Source of the DNA: Hymenopus coronatus
Taxonomy: Eukaryota > Arthropoda > Insecta > Mantodea > Hymenopodidae
DNA: 64,000 nt
Assembly (NCBI GenBank): GCA_030762935.1
Contig: CM060900.1
Span: 400,181,132 to 400,245,131 of the forward strand
Reading direction: 5' to 3'
Below the pieces are notes generated by a model, which saw nothing but the letters and a program-made list of their open reading frames with translations, did no database searches and had not been told where the DNA came from. Below, one piece after another: positions 22,581-34,852 of this stretch (the first letter of the stretch is position 1; every line of letters begins with the position of its first letter). The position numbers were made by a program, and so were the translations under genes.

Positions 22581-23908
22581 CGAGGGCCGTTCAGAAAGTA
22601 GCCTCCGGTTGATTGCAAGAAATTCACCAAGTTAAATAAAAATATTTTAATATATACATCTTACAACTAGATCTTTGCACTATTTTTCTACATAGTTTCC
22701 ATAACGATTGAGGCACTTATCGTATCTGTTCACAAGCTTTGAAATTCCTTCTGCATAAAAATCACCCGCTTGTGCCTGGAGCCAGCCTGAGACCGCATCT
22801 TTGAGCTCTTCGTCGTCATCAAACCGCTGGGACCCGAGCCATTTCTTCATATGCATGAAGAGGTGATAATCGCTTGGCGCCAGATCTGGGCTGTAAGGTG
22901 GATGGTTGACAACGTCCCACTTGAAGGACTCAAGAAGGGCTGTTGTTCTGCGAGCAGAGTGAGGACGGGCGTTATCGTGCAAAAAAAAAAAACGATACCG
23001 GAAGTCAGCATACCACGGCGTTTGTTCTGTATAGCCCGTCGTAATTGTTTTAGCGTTTCTTGATTAATGGTCGTCCCACGTTCCATGAATTCAACCAGCA
23101 ACACCCCTTTTGCATCCCAAAACACCGTTGCCATTAATTTTCGGGCAGAAAAATCTTGCCGGGCTTTTATTGGTTTGGTAGGCGAATTTGAATGTGCCCA
23201 CATCTTTGATTGTTCTTTTGCCTCAGGGTTCACGTACTTAATCCAGGTTTCGTCCCCGGTCACGATTCTGTTTAACAATGGTTCACCTTTGGCCTCATAA
23301 CGTGACAGAAAGTCTAATGCAGAGGCCATTCTTTGAGTTTTGTGGTGGTCGGTAAGAATTTTGGGCACCCATCGTGCACAGAACTTACGGTAACCCAATC
23401 TTGCTGTCACTATCTCGTACAAGAGAGTCTTAGAAATCTGTGGAAAATCAGTAGACAACTCCGACATTGTGAAACGTCGGTTTTCACGAACTTTTGCATC
23501 AACTGTCTGAACGAGTTCGTCCGTGACCAATGATGGTCTACCACTCCTCTCTTCATCATGAACGTTTTCTCGTCCACTTTTAAATAAACGTGCCCATTCA
23601 CGGACCACTCCTTCACTCATAACTCTTGGTCCGTACACGGCACAAAGCTCACGATGAATAGCTGCTGCAGAATATCCTTTGGCTGTAAAAAACCTTATAA
23701 CAGCACGCACTTCACATTTGGCGGGGTTTTCTATTGCAGTACACATTTCAAACGGCCACAAACACTAAACTAGCGCAGGTACGACTTTCACTCGACCACG
23801 GCTTGATGCCGACTGACCTGCTGAGTGCGTGAATGCACAGATGGCGTCGCTACTCCCCCCACTACCCGCACTGTGACCGATCGGAGGTTACTTTCTGAAC
23901 GGCCCTCG
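22581..23908 (-). mobile_element. Mariner element, near-intact, antisense in Drp1 intron 1
   Basis: The 1328-bp element has terminal inverted repeats beginning CGAGGGCCGTTCAGAAAGTA on both ends (26 of the first 27 bases match) and TA duplications at 22579-22580 and 23909-23910. The single ORF runs on the minus strand. The ends and ORF look young compared with the other transposon relics here. Confidence 0.92.
22680..23746 (-). pseudogene. Mariner transposase with one frameshift in a homopolymer
   Basis: The transposase starts at ATG 23744-23746 (MCTAIENPAKCEVRAVIRFF). The paired HTH region covers about residues 5-110, with WARLFKSGRENVHDEERSGR between the two helices groups. The first catalytic Asp is in VTGDETWIKY. 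The frame is lost at the 12-nt A run 22981-22992 (T run on the coding strand). In the other frame it continues LHDNARPHSARRT (second Asp), then YSPDLAPSDYHLF (third Asp; DD34D signature) and ends YGNYVEK at 22680. Ten or thirteen T would restore the reading frame, so a single indel in the run explains the break; a sequencing or assembly miscount is also possible. About 355 residues if counted through, the normal size. Confidence 0.9.
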
Positions 23909-23910
23909 TA

Positions 23911-24825
23911 TATAGGAATCATTCATGAAATTAACACAAGCCATAGGCATGATTGGAATTTTAATCAATGCAATAGTGTATATTCATACTAATATTAGAA
24001 GTAAGCATTAATGTTCTAAAATTTTAATACAGCATTTCAAAAATTTGGGACTCATGTTTCAAACTTTAATTTTGATTCTTTTATCCACAATTAGCATTAC
24101 AATTAATTGCAAATTATTTTATTGAATGCTCTGTAAAAATGATTCTTTTAAAACGTTCTGAAAAAAAGTAAATAACTGTGATAGAGTTCTCATTATAGCA
24201 TTTAAAAGTTTGTGTATCTTTCTAAGCACTGATTCATTCCTGGAAAAACAATTTAGAAGTTTGGTTACAAGAGAGCCGGTCAGTCAGCTTTCAGTCTCGC
24301 TCGTTTCTCGCTGCCGCTTAGCTCGCCTCTCGCAGCCTGTAGATGCAGCTGAATGCATAGCTGGCAGAGAGTGGTTGACCAATGAGCATACAGGATTCTT
24401 GATTCTCGCAAGGCTCATAAGTCTCACTAATAGCAAGACTGCCGTGTAATGCGTGAAAACTGGCATAATCAGTCCTGCAAGTTGTATTATTTCATCTGTT
24501 TAAATTATTTAAGATTTAAATAGCCTACCAGGATAGATATGATATTTACATCACCCACACTAGGGAAAGGGTTAAAAACGAAATGTGGTATTACAGAATC
24601 TGCAGAATCTATGTGGCTTCCATTTTTATTACAAATAAGTGTGTAGGTATATATTTTATTACTCTTAAGATGTTTATGTTGCAAGAAGTAATTCTATTTT
24701 CGGTTGTAATCTGAACATGTTTATAATAGCAACACAAGGCATAGGTATATCATTAACGATTAATATTGCTGGTTCAAACCGTTTACTGTGAATGCCTTTG
24801 GGATATATGTATACTGTTAAACAAT
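23911..24825. other. Intron 1, nothing recognised
   Basis: A GC-richer island at 24270-24420 contains several CTCGC words but no element that I can name. The rest is AT-rich. Confidence 0.4.
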
Positions 24826-25099
24826 GAGTCATCTTGTGTTATTATTAGGGAATGGATTTTTAGCTTTTTAACCTCTTAGGTTTTTAAACAATTTTGCTAG
24901 CTTTCTAATAATTTTCCTAGCCCCTTTTTGGAGGGGGGGGTTTAAACAATTTTCCTAGCTATTGAGTCATCTTGTGTTATTATTAGGGAATGGATTTTTA
25001 GCTTTTTAACCTCTTAGGTTTTTAAACAATTTTGCTAGCTTTCTAATAATTTTCCTAGCCCCTTTTTGGAGGGGGGTTTAAACAATTTTCCTAGCTATT
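24826..25099 (+). repeat. Two-copy tandem duplication, 138-bp unit
   Basis: GAGTCATCTTGTGTTATTAT at 24826 recurs at 24964. The two units are identical as far as I can compare them, except for the G run (8 versus 6 G). Each unit also has internal half-repeats (TTTAAACAATTTTGCTAGCT and TTTAAACAATTTTCCTAGCT). The near identity means a recent event or an assembly artefact. Confidence 0.9.
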
Positions 25100-26449
25100 T
25101 AAGGAAGGGGATGACAAACGCCTGTTATAACATAATATAAATAAAACATGAAAACTATTTTACATCATGGAAACATGCTATTAATGTACTAATTTAAGGT
25201 AGTTTATTACAAGGTATACTCGAGCTCGAATATTTCTAAATATTTAGTAAGTATTTTAATATATAGCACTCATTTAAAACAAACCTCACATTCCAGTTGT
25301 TTTGCTGTACACAACTAGCCATGTTTGCAAATTTTCTGTATTTTTTTAATTTATTCCTATAGGCAGAAAAGGATCTTTAAACATCACAAGATGTCGCTGG
25401 TGTATATTTCATACATGCAATTTCTATGCCAAGATAAAAATTGTGATAAATTCTTTCCCTGGCTAACCCCACATATACACTCAAAACAAAAGTTGTAATT
25501 TAAATGAATTGAAGAAAAAAGTTGATATATTTTCCTCCAAGGATAAAAAATAAATAAGTAAAAGTTAAGTTTAGCAAGTTTCAAGTCTTAATGTTAGGTT
25601 GAATAAGTTTCACACATTAGCATCCAAATGGCCTGAAACATAAAAGTACTTTGAAACTTTTTTATAAGGGGAAAAAATAGGTTAAAACCTAAAAATCCAG
25701 GCCCTAGTTATTACATAACCAGTTTGTATTATGGATCATACATGAACCTACTTTGTCTGTAGTTACAAGAATACTAGACTTACCTCGCTCGTGAGTGCTA
25801 GTACTCGATACACAAGATTCTCGTTGCCACACTCAAGAAGTGTTGTGGCTTATGAGTAATGAGCGAGAATGGCACAGGCTTTGACTGCCTGTAGTTACAA
25901 CATTGTTTTGAATTTTACTATGTAGTTAAAATGTTCAAGAGCCGGGGTTGAACACCCGTCATATTCACTTGTATACAGCTTAGCATAAATAAATAAATAA
26001 AATGTTCAATAAACAATTATGAAAGATTTACAAACAGCAGTTAAAGCACATGAGATACTTTAATAATTACATTTTAAAAACATTTTGGAATAAGTTTTGA
26101 GTTAGTATAAGAATTAAAATTGGGTGTAACTAAAAGTGTAGCAAAATGAACTAATTTAAGCAAAAATTAAGTTATTTTAATACCTATTTTGTATTGAAAT
26201 GATACATAATAATTCAACATTGCCAATGTGATAAAAATGAACAATAGTTGGTCCTAATATCAGTGTGTCTGCCAACCATACTTGGTCAGATATTACAGTT
26301 CTCCCACATGCAATTAGAAAGGTAATTCTGCATTACATAAAGTGTATTATGGCTTGTGTGATTTTAACAACATGACACACCTTTGTATATGATTCAAATA
26401 ATCTAACTTACCTTTTGAAGTTGTGAAGTTCAAACATGGTTTCAAGAAC
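25100..26449. other. Intron 1, AT-rich, nothing recognised
   Basis: The word CTGTAGTTACAA occurs at about 25758 and 25889 around a GC-richer 130-bp segment; too little to define an element. Confidence 0.35.
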
Positions 26450-26770
26450 GATTCCGAGATTTAAATGTACCAGGTTATCAAGCAGTCCAAATTTTGCAAT
26501 ATATTTCAGGAAACGGGAAGTGTCCAGCCTGGTATGACCATGAATGAGATGATATGAAATGTGGACAAAGTGAATGATAGGAAAGGTGTTGATGGAGCAG
26601 TTGGTGGAATACATGGCAGGGAAATTGGAGGACCCACAGAAAACCTTCCCAATTGCCACTTTGTCCATCACATATCCTACATGCAGTCCGCTGGGATAGA
26701 ACCTGGGCCACTTAGGTGGGAAGTGAGTAACAATGTGCCGTCATGTGGGGTTTTCATGGAAGAAAATTAG
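26450..26770 (-). repeat. tRNA-derived SINE (family C), minus strand
   Basis: The complement of 26770-26690 gives a SINE head with a B-box-like GGTTCTATCCCAGC. The complement of 26690-26560 gives a body with GGTTTTCTGTGGGTCC and TTTCCCTGCCATGTATTCCA. The same head-body order, with TTTCCCCTGCCATCGCACTC or TTTTCCCTGCTATTCATTCC, is seen at 31395-31660 and 54545-54905. Confidence 0.55.
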
Positions 26771-29376
26771 ATACATTGGTCACTGCTTACAAAATCCCCC
26801 CTAAATACCACTTTGTCTTGCAACAAGTGGAAATTTCACCGTTGGAATCAGTGAACTTTCCCTTGCGGGTGGGTGAAAATTACTCTTGACTGATAAGTCA
26901 GAGCTTTGTTGGTGTAGAATGTGTCCTCTGTTTCTAAAGTAGCTGTAATGTTAATGATTAATGGGAATAATAACTTTAGCTAATGCTGTTTATATCCCAA
27001 TACAGTTCTTTTGTGTATTTTAGTTATACTTTTAAGATTTGATGAAAGCATCTATAACCAAAACATAGTTGTTTCATTACATAAAAAAGGTTTAGGTGTT
27101 TATTGAATCAGGGAAAACCTGAAAATTAATGATTTTATTTAAGAATTTAAGGAAATGCAATAAAACATGAAGCATGATTTCCATGATACTCATTTTATAT
27201 TCAATTTATTTGTATTTATTAGTAATTAACAAATTTATATTGACATATTATTAATTAACAAGTGTATACTTGTATTTAAAGTTTTCCGATTTGGATAACA
27301 TTGGTATATTCAACAGTTATTAAGGATATTTTGTTTTTTGTACACTTGGTATTAAAATGTTGAAAAGCTAGAATGCTGCTATAAGCTATAACTTTATGTT
27401 CAAAAATGTAGAGGAGGTCAGTTACCATGAAACTCATACTTTACGTTTAAGAAGTGAATGGCAGGAACTGAAGGGATACCAAGCTAGGCAGTGTCCTTAT
27501 CTGTAGACAGATCCAAGTGCTTCCAAGTAGTGAATCATAACACAGAGAACAGCTGTGAATGATTACCTATCTTGCAGGCTGTCAATGAAAAATCTATATA
27601 GGCAAATTTTACTGTGAGTAAAGATGATTTTGATTTGGAGACAGGTTGTGATCTATTCTGAAATCCAGAAGCATGATCTCAGGAAGGTAAGCTGCGTCTA
27701 TGAGCAGCCTGCTGGGAGCTTAAAACATTTTACTGTAATTGTCAGGACTTAGAATTATTTGCTGATGTCATGATTTTAGGAAAGCAACGTAAGATTTCAG
27801 ACATTTGTGCTCGAAAACTGTTAAAATGGGGAGTCTCTTTGCATGACTTATATACAGAGGGCACTGTAACATTTCTTTTATAATAGATGGCAATATAAGT
27901 TACTTAACAGCATTTCTCATTCTTGTCCATTTGCTGGCTCCTCGGAGAAGTAAATTATTCAGCTGAAATATATTTTAACACATGTTAATTTCATGCTTAA
28001 TGGAAAATAAGCTAGCTTGGGAAGTCAGGCCCATGTTAGGGAGTGATATTCTCAACTACCAGAATTTCCAGCACCAGGACTTGCGCCAAGGACATTGTTG
28101 GACCTACAAGGCTAGGACTGGCATCAATGAGGAACCATGTGAGGCAAATGCCTGAAACAAAATAAGTTGATTAATTTATTTATAAATAAGACAGTAACCA
28201 AAATATTTTATTTATGTTTAGACATAATAATGAGAAATAAATATTATGTACAATGTTTGTAACACACTTCTGATAGTAGTTATAGACATAGAAGGGCGCA
28301 TGTGTGTGTGTGCATACATGTGTGGTCAGTTATTTAAGCTGTTCTAAATATTGACGGACTGAAGAGCTTAGGATAGAATCAGTAGGTAACAAAAAAACTA
28401 GCTTATCTGCTGTTGTATCTTGTACCTGTATAACACTGTCTAATCATTCTTCCTTCCTGTTGTGTTAATTTATGTTTTAGATAATTTCAGAGTAAGTAAT
28501 ATTGTTGGGTATAAATTTGGAGAAAATAATTTGATGTGCTTGACGATATACAAGCTGAAGTGCTTATGTACTTAGAAACAAATTTTGTGAAAACAGTTTC
28601 TACATATGAGATCTGCTCTTATAGCATCATTCAATGCTATTTTTTCACATATATAACAATGAATCAGTAGTTAAGTGTATTCTGTGTCTGTAAGATTTGT
28701 TGGACACTGATTTTGCAGAAAAGTGCAAATAAGAGGGGAGGAACTGGTGTTAGGCATTTGTTCCTACAGTTCTATCAATCAATATGAGTGAAACACATTG
28801 GGAAAAAAAAAAATTGTACAACAAATTTGTTCTGGATAGTATTTACTTATGATGTGCATGCTAGATTTATCCATGTAGCTGTAAAAAAGGAAAATAAATA
28901 GAAATACAAATAAAAATAATTATAAATCACTACAATTAGTAATGGCTTTTTATGCACTTTACAGTCATCAGATGTTTATCATAGTGTGAGAAAAAATGTA
29001 GGGGAGTCACAATTATCACAGGTAATATCACAACAGGGATTGAGGTTATCAACAAATTCATGGGCACAGTGAATATAATTTGTATACTGAGATTAGAAAC
29101 TGATGTGTTTGAGTTACATTTTTTTTTTTTTGAGTCAGAATTATAACACTTAAAAGCTTATCTTTTAGTGTCACTATTCCAAATCAAAAAATAAATTTAA
29201 TAGTGAATTTATCTGGACAGGTCAGATCTTTGAATTTTATATATTAGGATTATTTATTGAAAAATAATAATTTAAAAATAATTACCCCCAGTTTAATACA
29301 TTACTTTATATAAACTTCCATTCAAGAAAGTGGAATGATTCCCTTAAACTATGTTTACAAAATAGTAGTAGTAGTA

Positions 29377-29408
<32 letters not shown>

Positions 29409-30041
29409 TAATAATGATATAAATTGTATATTTGTATTATGGATACTTAACATTTCAAGACACCTTGTAACAGATGAATGTCAATTAATTTGACTCTGAA
29501 ATGGATATTTTGATGGCAATTCAGAAGTCAATTATGTGTTGTGGCAAGAACGGGATTATTACTGCAATATCAGGCTGCCTCCGTCAAAATGCAACGTTTT
29601 TGTTTATTGGTCCATTTTCTGATGGCAGCACATAAATTAAATAGGCAATACAATTGTTTATATATGAACTCAAATTACACATGAAAATACTAATGTATGA
29701 ATGTATTAAATGTGTGCAGAGATATCTCCTCAATCAAAGACTACTATTTGAAAATCTGCTCTTTCTATCTCAAGTTCTCTTTTGGAAATTAAACCAATTT
29801 GCCTCCTTTCAGTAATATCTTCACTTTGCCAATGGGCACAAGTATCTCCTCAGGAGCAGCCAACTTATCAAGGCATGAAAATATGCAAATACTTTCTAAG
29901 TTTACTTAAAGGTTCATTCCTGCAAAAACTATAAGCAAGAACTAGGGATCCACAAAACATCAAATTTTACTTATAAACATTCTGTAAATCTTATATGTAG
30001 TATATTTCAAACCTATTGATGTTCTTTCTGTGCCTTCTAAG
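26771..30041. other. Intron 1, distal part; only simple repeats
   Basis: A short GT tract near 28300 and a (TAG)n(TAA)n microsatellite at 29363-29409 are the only structures. I looked for exon-like segments and found none. Confidence 0.5.
29363..29409 (+). repeat. Microsatellite (TAG)5(TAA)n
   Basis: AGTAGTAGTAGTAG passes into a run of AAT triplets. It lies in intron 1 and is likely polymorphic in length. Confidence 0.95.
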
Positions 30042-30252
30042 GTACCCGTTGGTGATCAGCCAGAAGATATTGAAACACAAGTTCGAGAACTGGTGTTGAA
30101 ATACATACATAACCCAAATTCAATTATTTTAGCAGTGGTAACTGCCAATACAGATATGGCCACTAGTGAAAGTCTCAAGCTAGCCAAAGAATGTGATCTA
30201 GATGGAACAAGGACACTAGCTGTTGTAACCAAACTGGATCTGATGGATGCAG
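30042..30252 (+). CDS. Drp1: Drp1, GTPase-domain exon with G4 motif
   Basis: Acceptor CTTCTAAG precedes [20 protein letters not shown], then [40 protein letters not shown] and [15 protein letters not shown] is the G4 guanine-specificity motif. The exon ends with the first base of a Gly codon before GTAAAT and joins in phase to the next exon. Two spots differ from the sequence almost all Drp1 proteins share: AVVTANTD replaces AVTAANTD, and [10 protein letters not shown] replaces DPDGRRTLAV. Catalytic motifs are unaffected and the frame is clean. Preceding intron: 9.3 kb. Confidence 0.96.
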
Positions 30253-31394
30253 GTAAATTATAATGGAATATTTAGATGATAAATATTTAAATAGTAACAA
30301 ATGTGTTATTATAAAGTATGCTTTATTTCTACTGAAATAGAAGAAACAAAATCAAATACTAACAAGTGAAATTTACTGACTGTGACTGATTCTAACAAAT
30401 ATTTATTTTCAAATAACTAAAGGTACCCTGATAAAGGCAATTTAAATGCTTGATTATTGAAACACTCCATTTTAATGATTAAGATTGGAAAATGCATCAC
30501 TAATGCATCACATGCACCCAATGGGACGGAAGGTTGGGTAATGTGTACATTGTTCCTTGTGTGCCAGTACTTTTCATAATGATTTAATGAGTACAGCAAG
30601 CAAAGATAGCAGCTTTTCCTTGTTTTCTTTTGCTTCATTTGCATTCTTTAGGTTTCCATTTAAACCAGGTTTGTGTGCTAGGGTTTACACCAGCAAGTAG
30701 TGGGGTACTCACACTTTGCAGAAGTCTTCCTGCTGCATGCAACACTACTCGGTGCTGGGGAAAACTGTTGCCACAACTGAATGAATAGTTGTACCATGAT
30801 GCTGTACTTTCTATTTCCTCAATGAATTCAACATATTTTGACTTAAAAGACTCTTCCACGAAATAGCCTTCCCAGCTTGACGTAGTGACTAATGTAATGA
30901 GAAATAATACAACCTCAAGACTGGCAGGAAGCACAAGGACTTTTATGACCTCTGCTTAGTGATATATTGGCTATCACATCTCCTCCAGCTGGGCTCTGAA
31001 TACTCACACTCAGCTGAGCAGAACTGTTTTCATTCTAATAAGCTTCAACTTCTTTGCAGAATATACAGTTGATCTAAAAGTTAAACATTTTATGCTGGAA
31101 ATCATGATATATAATGACCTCTATGGAGAATTTGCTTCAGATGCGGAACCTTTATTTAGATGTGTGGCTGGTCTAATGGAATTTTCTTGACACTGGGAAG
31201 CACACATTTTTATTTGTAGTCCCATTAAATTCTAGTGCATAGATTTATCATGCAAATTATTATATTCAGCTGATAAAACTACTCAATGAAAATGAAAGAA
31301 TTTTACAAAGGAATATTTGGCTAACCACATGCCTTCATTATAGATGATGTTGGAAATGATATCCTTTCACAAACATATGCTTCACACCTTTTTA
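30253..31394. other. Intron 2, nothing recognised
   Basis: A 99-codon minus-strand open frame (30635-30934) has a leader-like start but no homologous domain that I can name; its composition fits chance. Confidence 0.4.
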
Positions 31395-31660
31395 ACAGGC
31401 CATGTTTTAACAGGTTAGACCACTGGCCTCTCACCTAGATGGCCTGGGTTCGTTTCCAAGTGACTGCATGTGAGATTTGTGGTGGATAAAGGTGCACAGG
31501 GGTGGGTTTTGTCCAGGTTCTGTGGTTTCCCCTGCCATCGCACTCCATCGGTGCTCCATCTTCATTCCATGTAGCGCCAGTGTCATCGCCAGCAGTGCCA
31601 CAAGTGAGAGGCAAGTGATCTGACCACTTGGCCATGGCAGCCTATTAGGGCAAAGGTGAT
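31395..31660 (+). repeat. tRNA-derived SINE (family C), plus strand
   Basis: AACAGGTTAGACCACTGGCC with TCTCACC is the A-box half, and CCTGGGTTCGTTTCCAAG the B box. The body has GGTGGGTTTTGTCCAGGTTC, TTTCCCCTGCCATCGCACTC and ends near GTGAGAGGCAAGTGATCTGA. The order matches the copies at 26450-26770 and 54545-54905. Confidence 0.65.
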
Positions 31661-32589
31661 TAGATTTGGCTACTAATTCTGGTGTTTGAATACTACAGAT
31701 AGTTTATCTTTAAATAATTTGATGTGTATCCTTAATGCAAATAGCCATATAAGGCAGATTTTGGTAAAGCTGCAGCACCATTATTAGTTAGGATAGACCA
31801 GCTCCCAGAAGTAATGAAGCTTCCCTTCAAATTTTATTATGAAAATTTGTTTGATGGCTTTGGCTTTACCATCTTCACAGATGTAGATATGGTTTTACAG
31901 GCAAACTATGTTAAAATTGAGTACCAAATAAAATTGTTCTTTTTACATGCCACAAAAAATGCAGAAAATGAATCAGGGAACTTAAAAATATGCTCAGAGC
32001 AAGGAAGAACGGATAATTATTACTTGTTGGGTTGATAAAGCAGCTGTCTCTCTATTTTGTAATGTTACAGGGTGGTAAATATAGGTATATACAGCATGGC
32101 ATGCATTCAGTAGAAGTAACCAAAGCACTGCTTCGGTAAACATTTATTCCTAAATTATTCAGTAACAACCTGATAAAGTCTATAGGCATCCACATTTACA
32201 TTTCTTCAAAACATACAGAAATGGCAAGTTTCACTGCATCATGGTTATGCTTACCACTGCACCCTCAAGACAAGTGTGTATCTTAATACTGGGCTGGCTA
32301 CGTTGCTGAGATTCTACTGTATATGTTAGTACATACCCAAAGTGATGCAGAATATCCGTTGATTCAGCTACAACAGCGACAGAGGATGCGCATGCATCTG
32401 AAAGCTTCCAAGAGACACTAGCTTATATTATGTTCCTTATGAATCAAGCTTCGAATGATTCAGTCAGTTTCAGTTAAGGTGACAAGGGGCTGAAATATTG
32501 TGTTAAGGTGAATTTTGAAGTGACGCATTACTCAGTTTGAAGTTTTACAGTTTGTGGAAATAAATAAGTAAACATTGTTTGAACAGTAT
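31661..32589. other. Intron 2, nothing recognised
   Basis: No coding pattern. The 5' terminal repeat of the hAT relic that follows was sought here and not found. Confidence 0.4.
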
Positions 32590-34600
32590 AATTATTATAC
32601 AACAATGTCTCAGCCTAAATGTATCATAAAAGAACTTCTATGCCACACGTTCATTCTCAGACAAATTACAAATAATTAAAAATGGGAGACCAACACTGCA
32701 ACTACCAATTTGATTCAACATAAAAATAAGTGCAGTAGACATTTTCAGTCAAATACATTTAATAAATGTGAGTGGTTGGCCGAGTGCTGAACTAAAAGCA
32801 CTACTTTGCTGGTATTTTCTGTTATTTGGTTGTGATGCGAATACTATTTGGACGAAAATTAGACATACACATCTGGGAAATTTAGTTAAGTCTGTAGTCT
32901 GTCAATCATCTGTGATTTTCAGTAAATATAACTGGTTTTAGAAAAAGTAGAGTAGACACCACGCCCTGATGACCACTTGAAGATGAAATTTTTCGACACA
33001 ACCAGAAGATAAAATGATACAGGGAAATCCTTAAATAACTTATTAATGCATTGTGTTTTCTAGGAGAGCAAGAGTGACTTTCGAAGTAATCCTGAAACTG
33101 AACATTCTGTTAATCAAGGTAATTATATCGAATTGTTAAAGAACGCTGCAAAATAATGATCCTCTTTAACAGAGCATTTAGTAACTTCAACTGTTTTTAA
33201 AGGAATTTCCAGTCATATGCAAAATGAACTAATCCAGGCTGTCAGTTCAGCCATTTTATTAGGTATAAAACAAGAAATAGTTAATGTTCCTTTTGTGGCA
33301 ATTATGGTTGCTGAATCTACTGATGTGATAAATAAGGCACAGTTTTCTATAGTTATGTGCGTGTATATGATAGAGAAATAAAAGAAAGATTCTTGGGATT
33401 CTGTGATATAAGTAGTGACTGACATGCCCAAGCTATTGGAGAACTTATCCAGCACTTATCAGAATTCAGATTAAATGAGAAATTGATTGCAGACTTGTGA
33501 TGGTGCAGCAACAATGGCCAGAAATTTGAATGGAATTCAAGCACTAATCAAGGTCATGCATCCAGAAGAGTTTTTTTTCATTGTTATGCCCATGTACTAA
33601 ATCTTGTTTTTTTCTCTAAGTACCTGCCAGATACCTGAATGCAAGTTACTTTTAGCATTCTTAATGGACTTGCAACATTTTTTTCAAAACCTCCAAAACA
33701 TACAAAATTTTTGGACCAATTTTTGCAGCATTGACTTCCACACATGTGCCCAATGTGATAGAATTATTCTTCCAGATAAGTAAACACTGTGTGCAGGAAC
33801 GGAACTCAACTGTCTGATGTATTTTGTGCAGGACACCCTGCAGAGATTGAGTAAGACACTTTTGGCAGATTTCAAATTTGTTTTTCTTCTTTACACATTC
33901 AAATTTGCCATTTTTGGCAGATTACACATTTGTTTTCCTTCTTAACACATCCAACAAATATTTTCCTTCACAGATGTGCTGTATAACATCCTCCAGAATC
34001 AGGCAACTGATATTCTGTACTGTCAGTGCAAAATTCAAGAAACTTATCGCTCTAGAGAAGCATTGCATGATGATTTTGGAGAGTTTTTTCAAGAAAATTT
34101 CTCAAATGGGAGAACCTTCAAATAGGAGAAATATAAACTATAAACACATTTACTGCAAAGTGTTTGACAACATTACCCACTACTTGGAAATGAAATTTCA
34201 AGATTGTACTAAACTGAGCTTTTTAAATCTACTGGTACATGAAAACTATGGGCAGTGTACTAAAAGTTCCTTGAAAACTGCTTTCAAGGTATTTTGGCTA
34301 TTAATGGAACATTTTTTGATGCCATTTAGTTGAAAAATTGGGTGATTGTAATGAAGAGCAGTGAAGAAATTGAAAATAAACTATGAATGAACTTGTAAAA
34401 GTGTTCAGCATTTATTGAAGTCTAAAAAACAGTTTTTGAAAGATTAATTTGTTTGTGTCGTTATTGTGTACAATTCCAGTGAGTACTTCATTGGTAGAAG
34501 GGTCATTTTCAGCACCGAAGAGAATCAAAAGTTACTCCTGAAATTCTGCTGGGGAAAAGAGGTTATCACACTTTGGAATTATTTCACTTGAAGCATGCTT
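32590..34600 (+). pseudogene. hAT transposase relic (TTF-type zinc finger / DUF4371 kind)
   Basis: Plus-strand pieces spell one hAT transposase. NKCEWLAE then FCWYFLLFGC-DANTIW (32765-32850) is the TTF-type finger. ETEHSVNQGNYIELLKNAAK lies at about 33100. VPFVAIMVAESTDVINKAQF (about 33285) is the first catalytic Asp block (VDESTD; the first Asp is now Ala). TCDGAATMARNLNGIQALIK (about 33495) and FFHCYAHVLNLV (about 33570) follow. VPVSTSLVEGSFSAPKRIKS then LSHFGIISLEACLL (34475-34600) is the C-terminal dimerisation block. Stops and frame changes are frequent. Terminal repeats were not identified. Confidence 0.75.
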
Positions 34601-34852
34601 ATTATATCTCAAAAAAAAAAAGTGCACTTCTTTTAGGAGCTAGTTGCAAATTTTTCATCTCAGGACCGAAGGATGGAGTTTCTATTCTGCTGATTTTTCT
34701 GTAATTTTTGCCCTAGGCGACTCATGGTTAGAGGTTTATTATTTTAAACAAGGTTTTGTCTTTATAGTTTATTACGATTTCTTAACAATATTTAATTCAC
34801 TACAAATTCCAATTCTCATTTTATGAAGGAGAATCATTAATGACCCTAAATA

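Noticed and set aside
22680..23746. Host SETMAR-like or methyltransferase-associated gene
   Set aside because: Automatic pipelines often give that name to mariner ORFs; here terminal repeats and TA duplications show a plain transposon and no SET domain is present.
24826..25099. CRISPR-like or regularly spaced repeat
   Set aside because: Only two direct units without spacers, in an animal intron.
30635..30934. 99-codon minus-strand frame with a signal-peptide-like start
   Set aside because: No domain, no conserved neighbour and chance-level length for this window.
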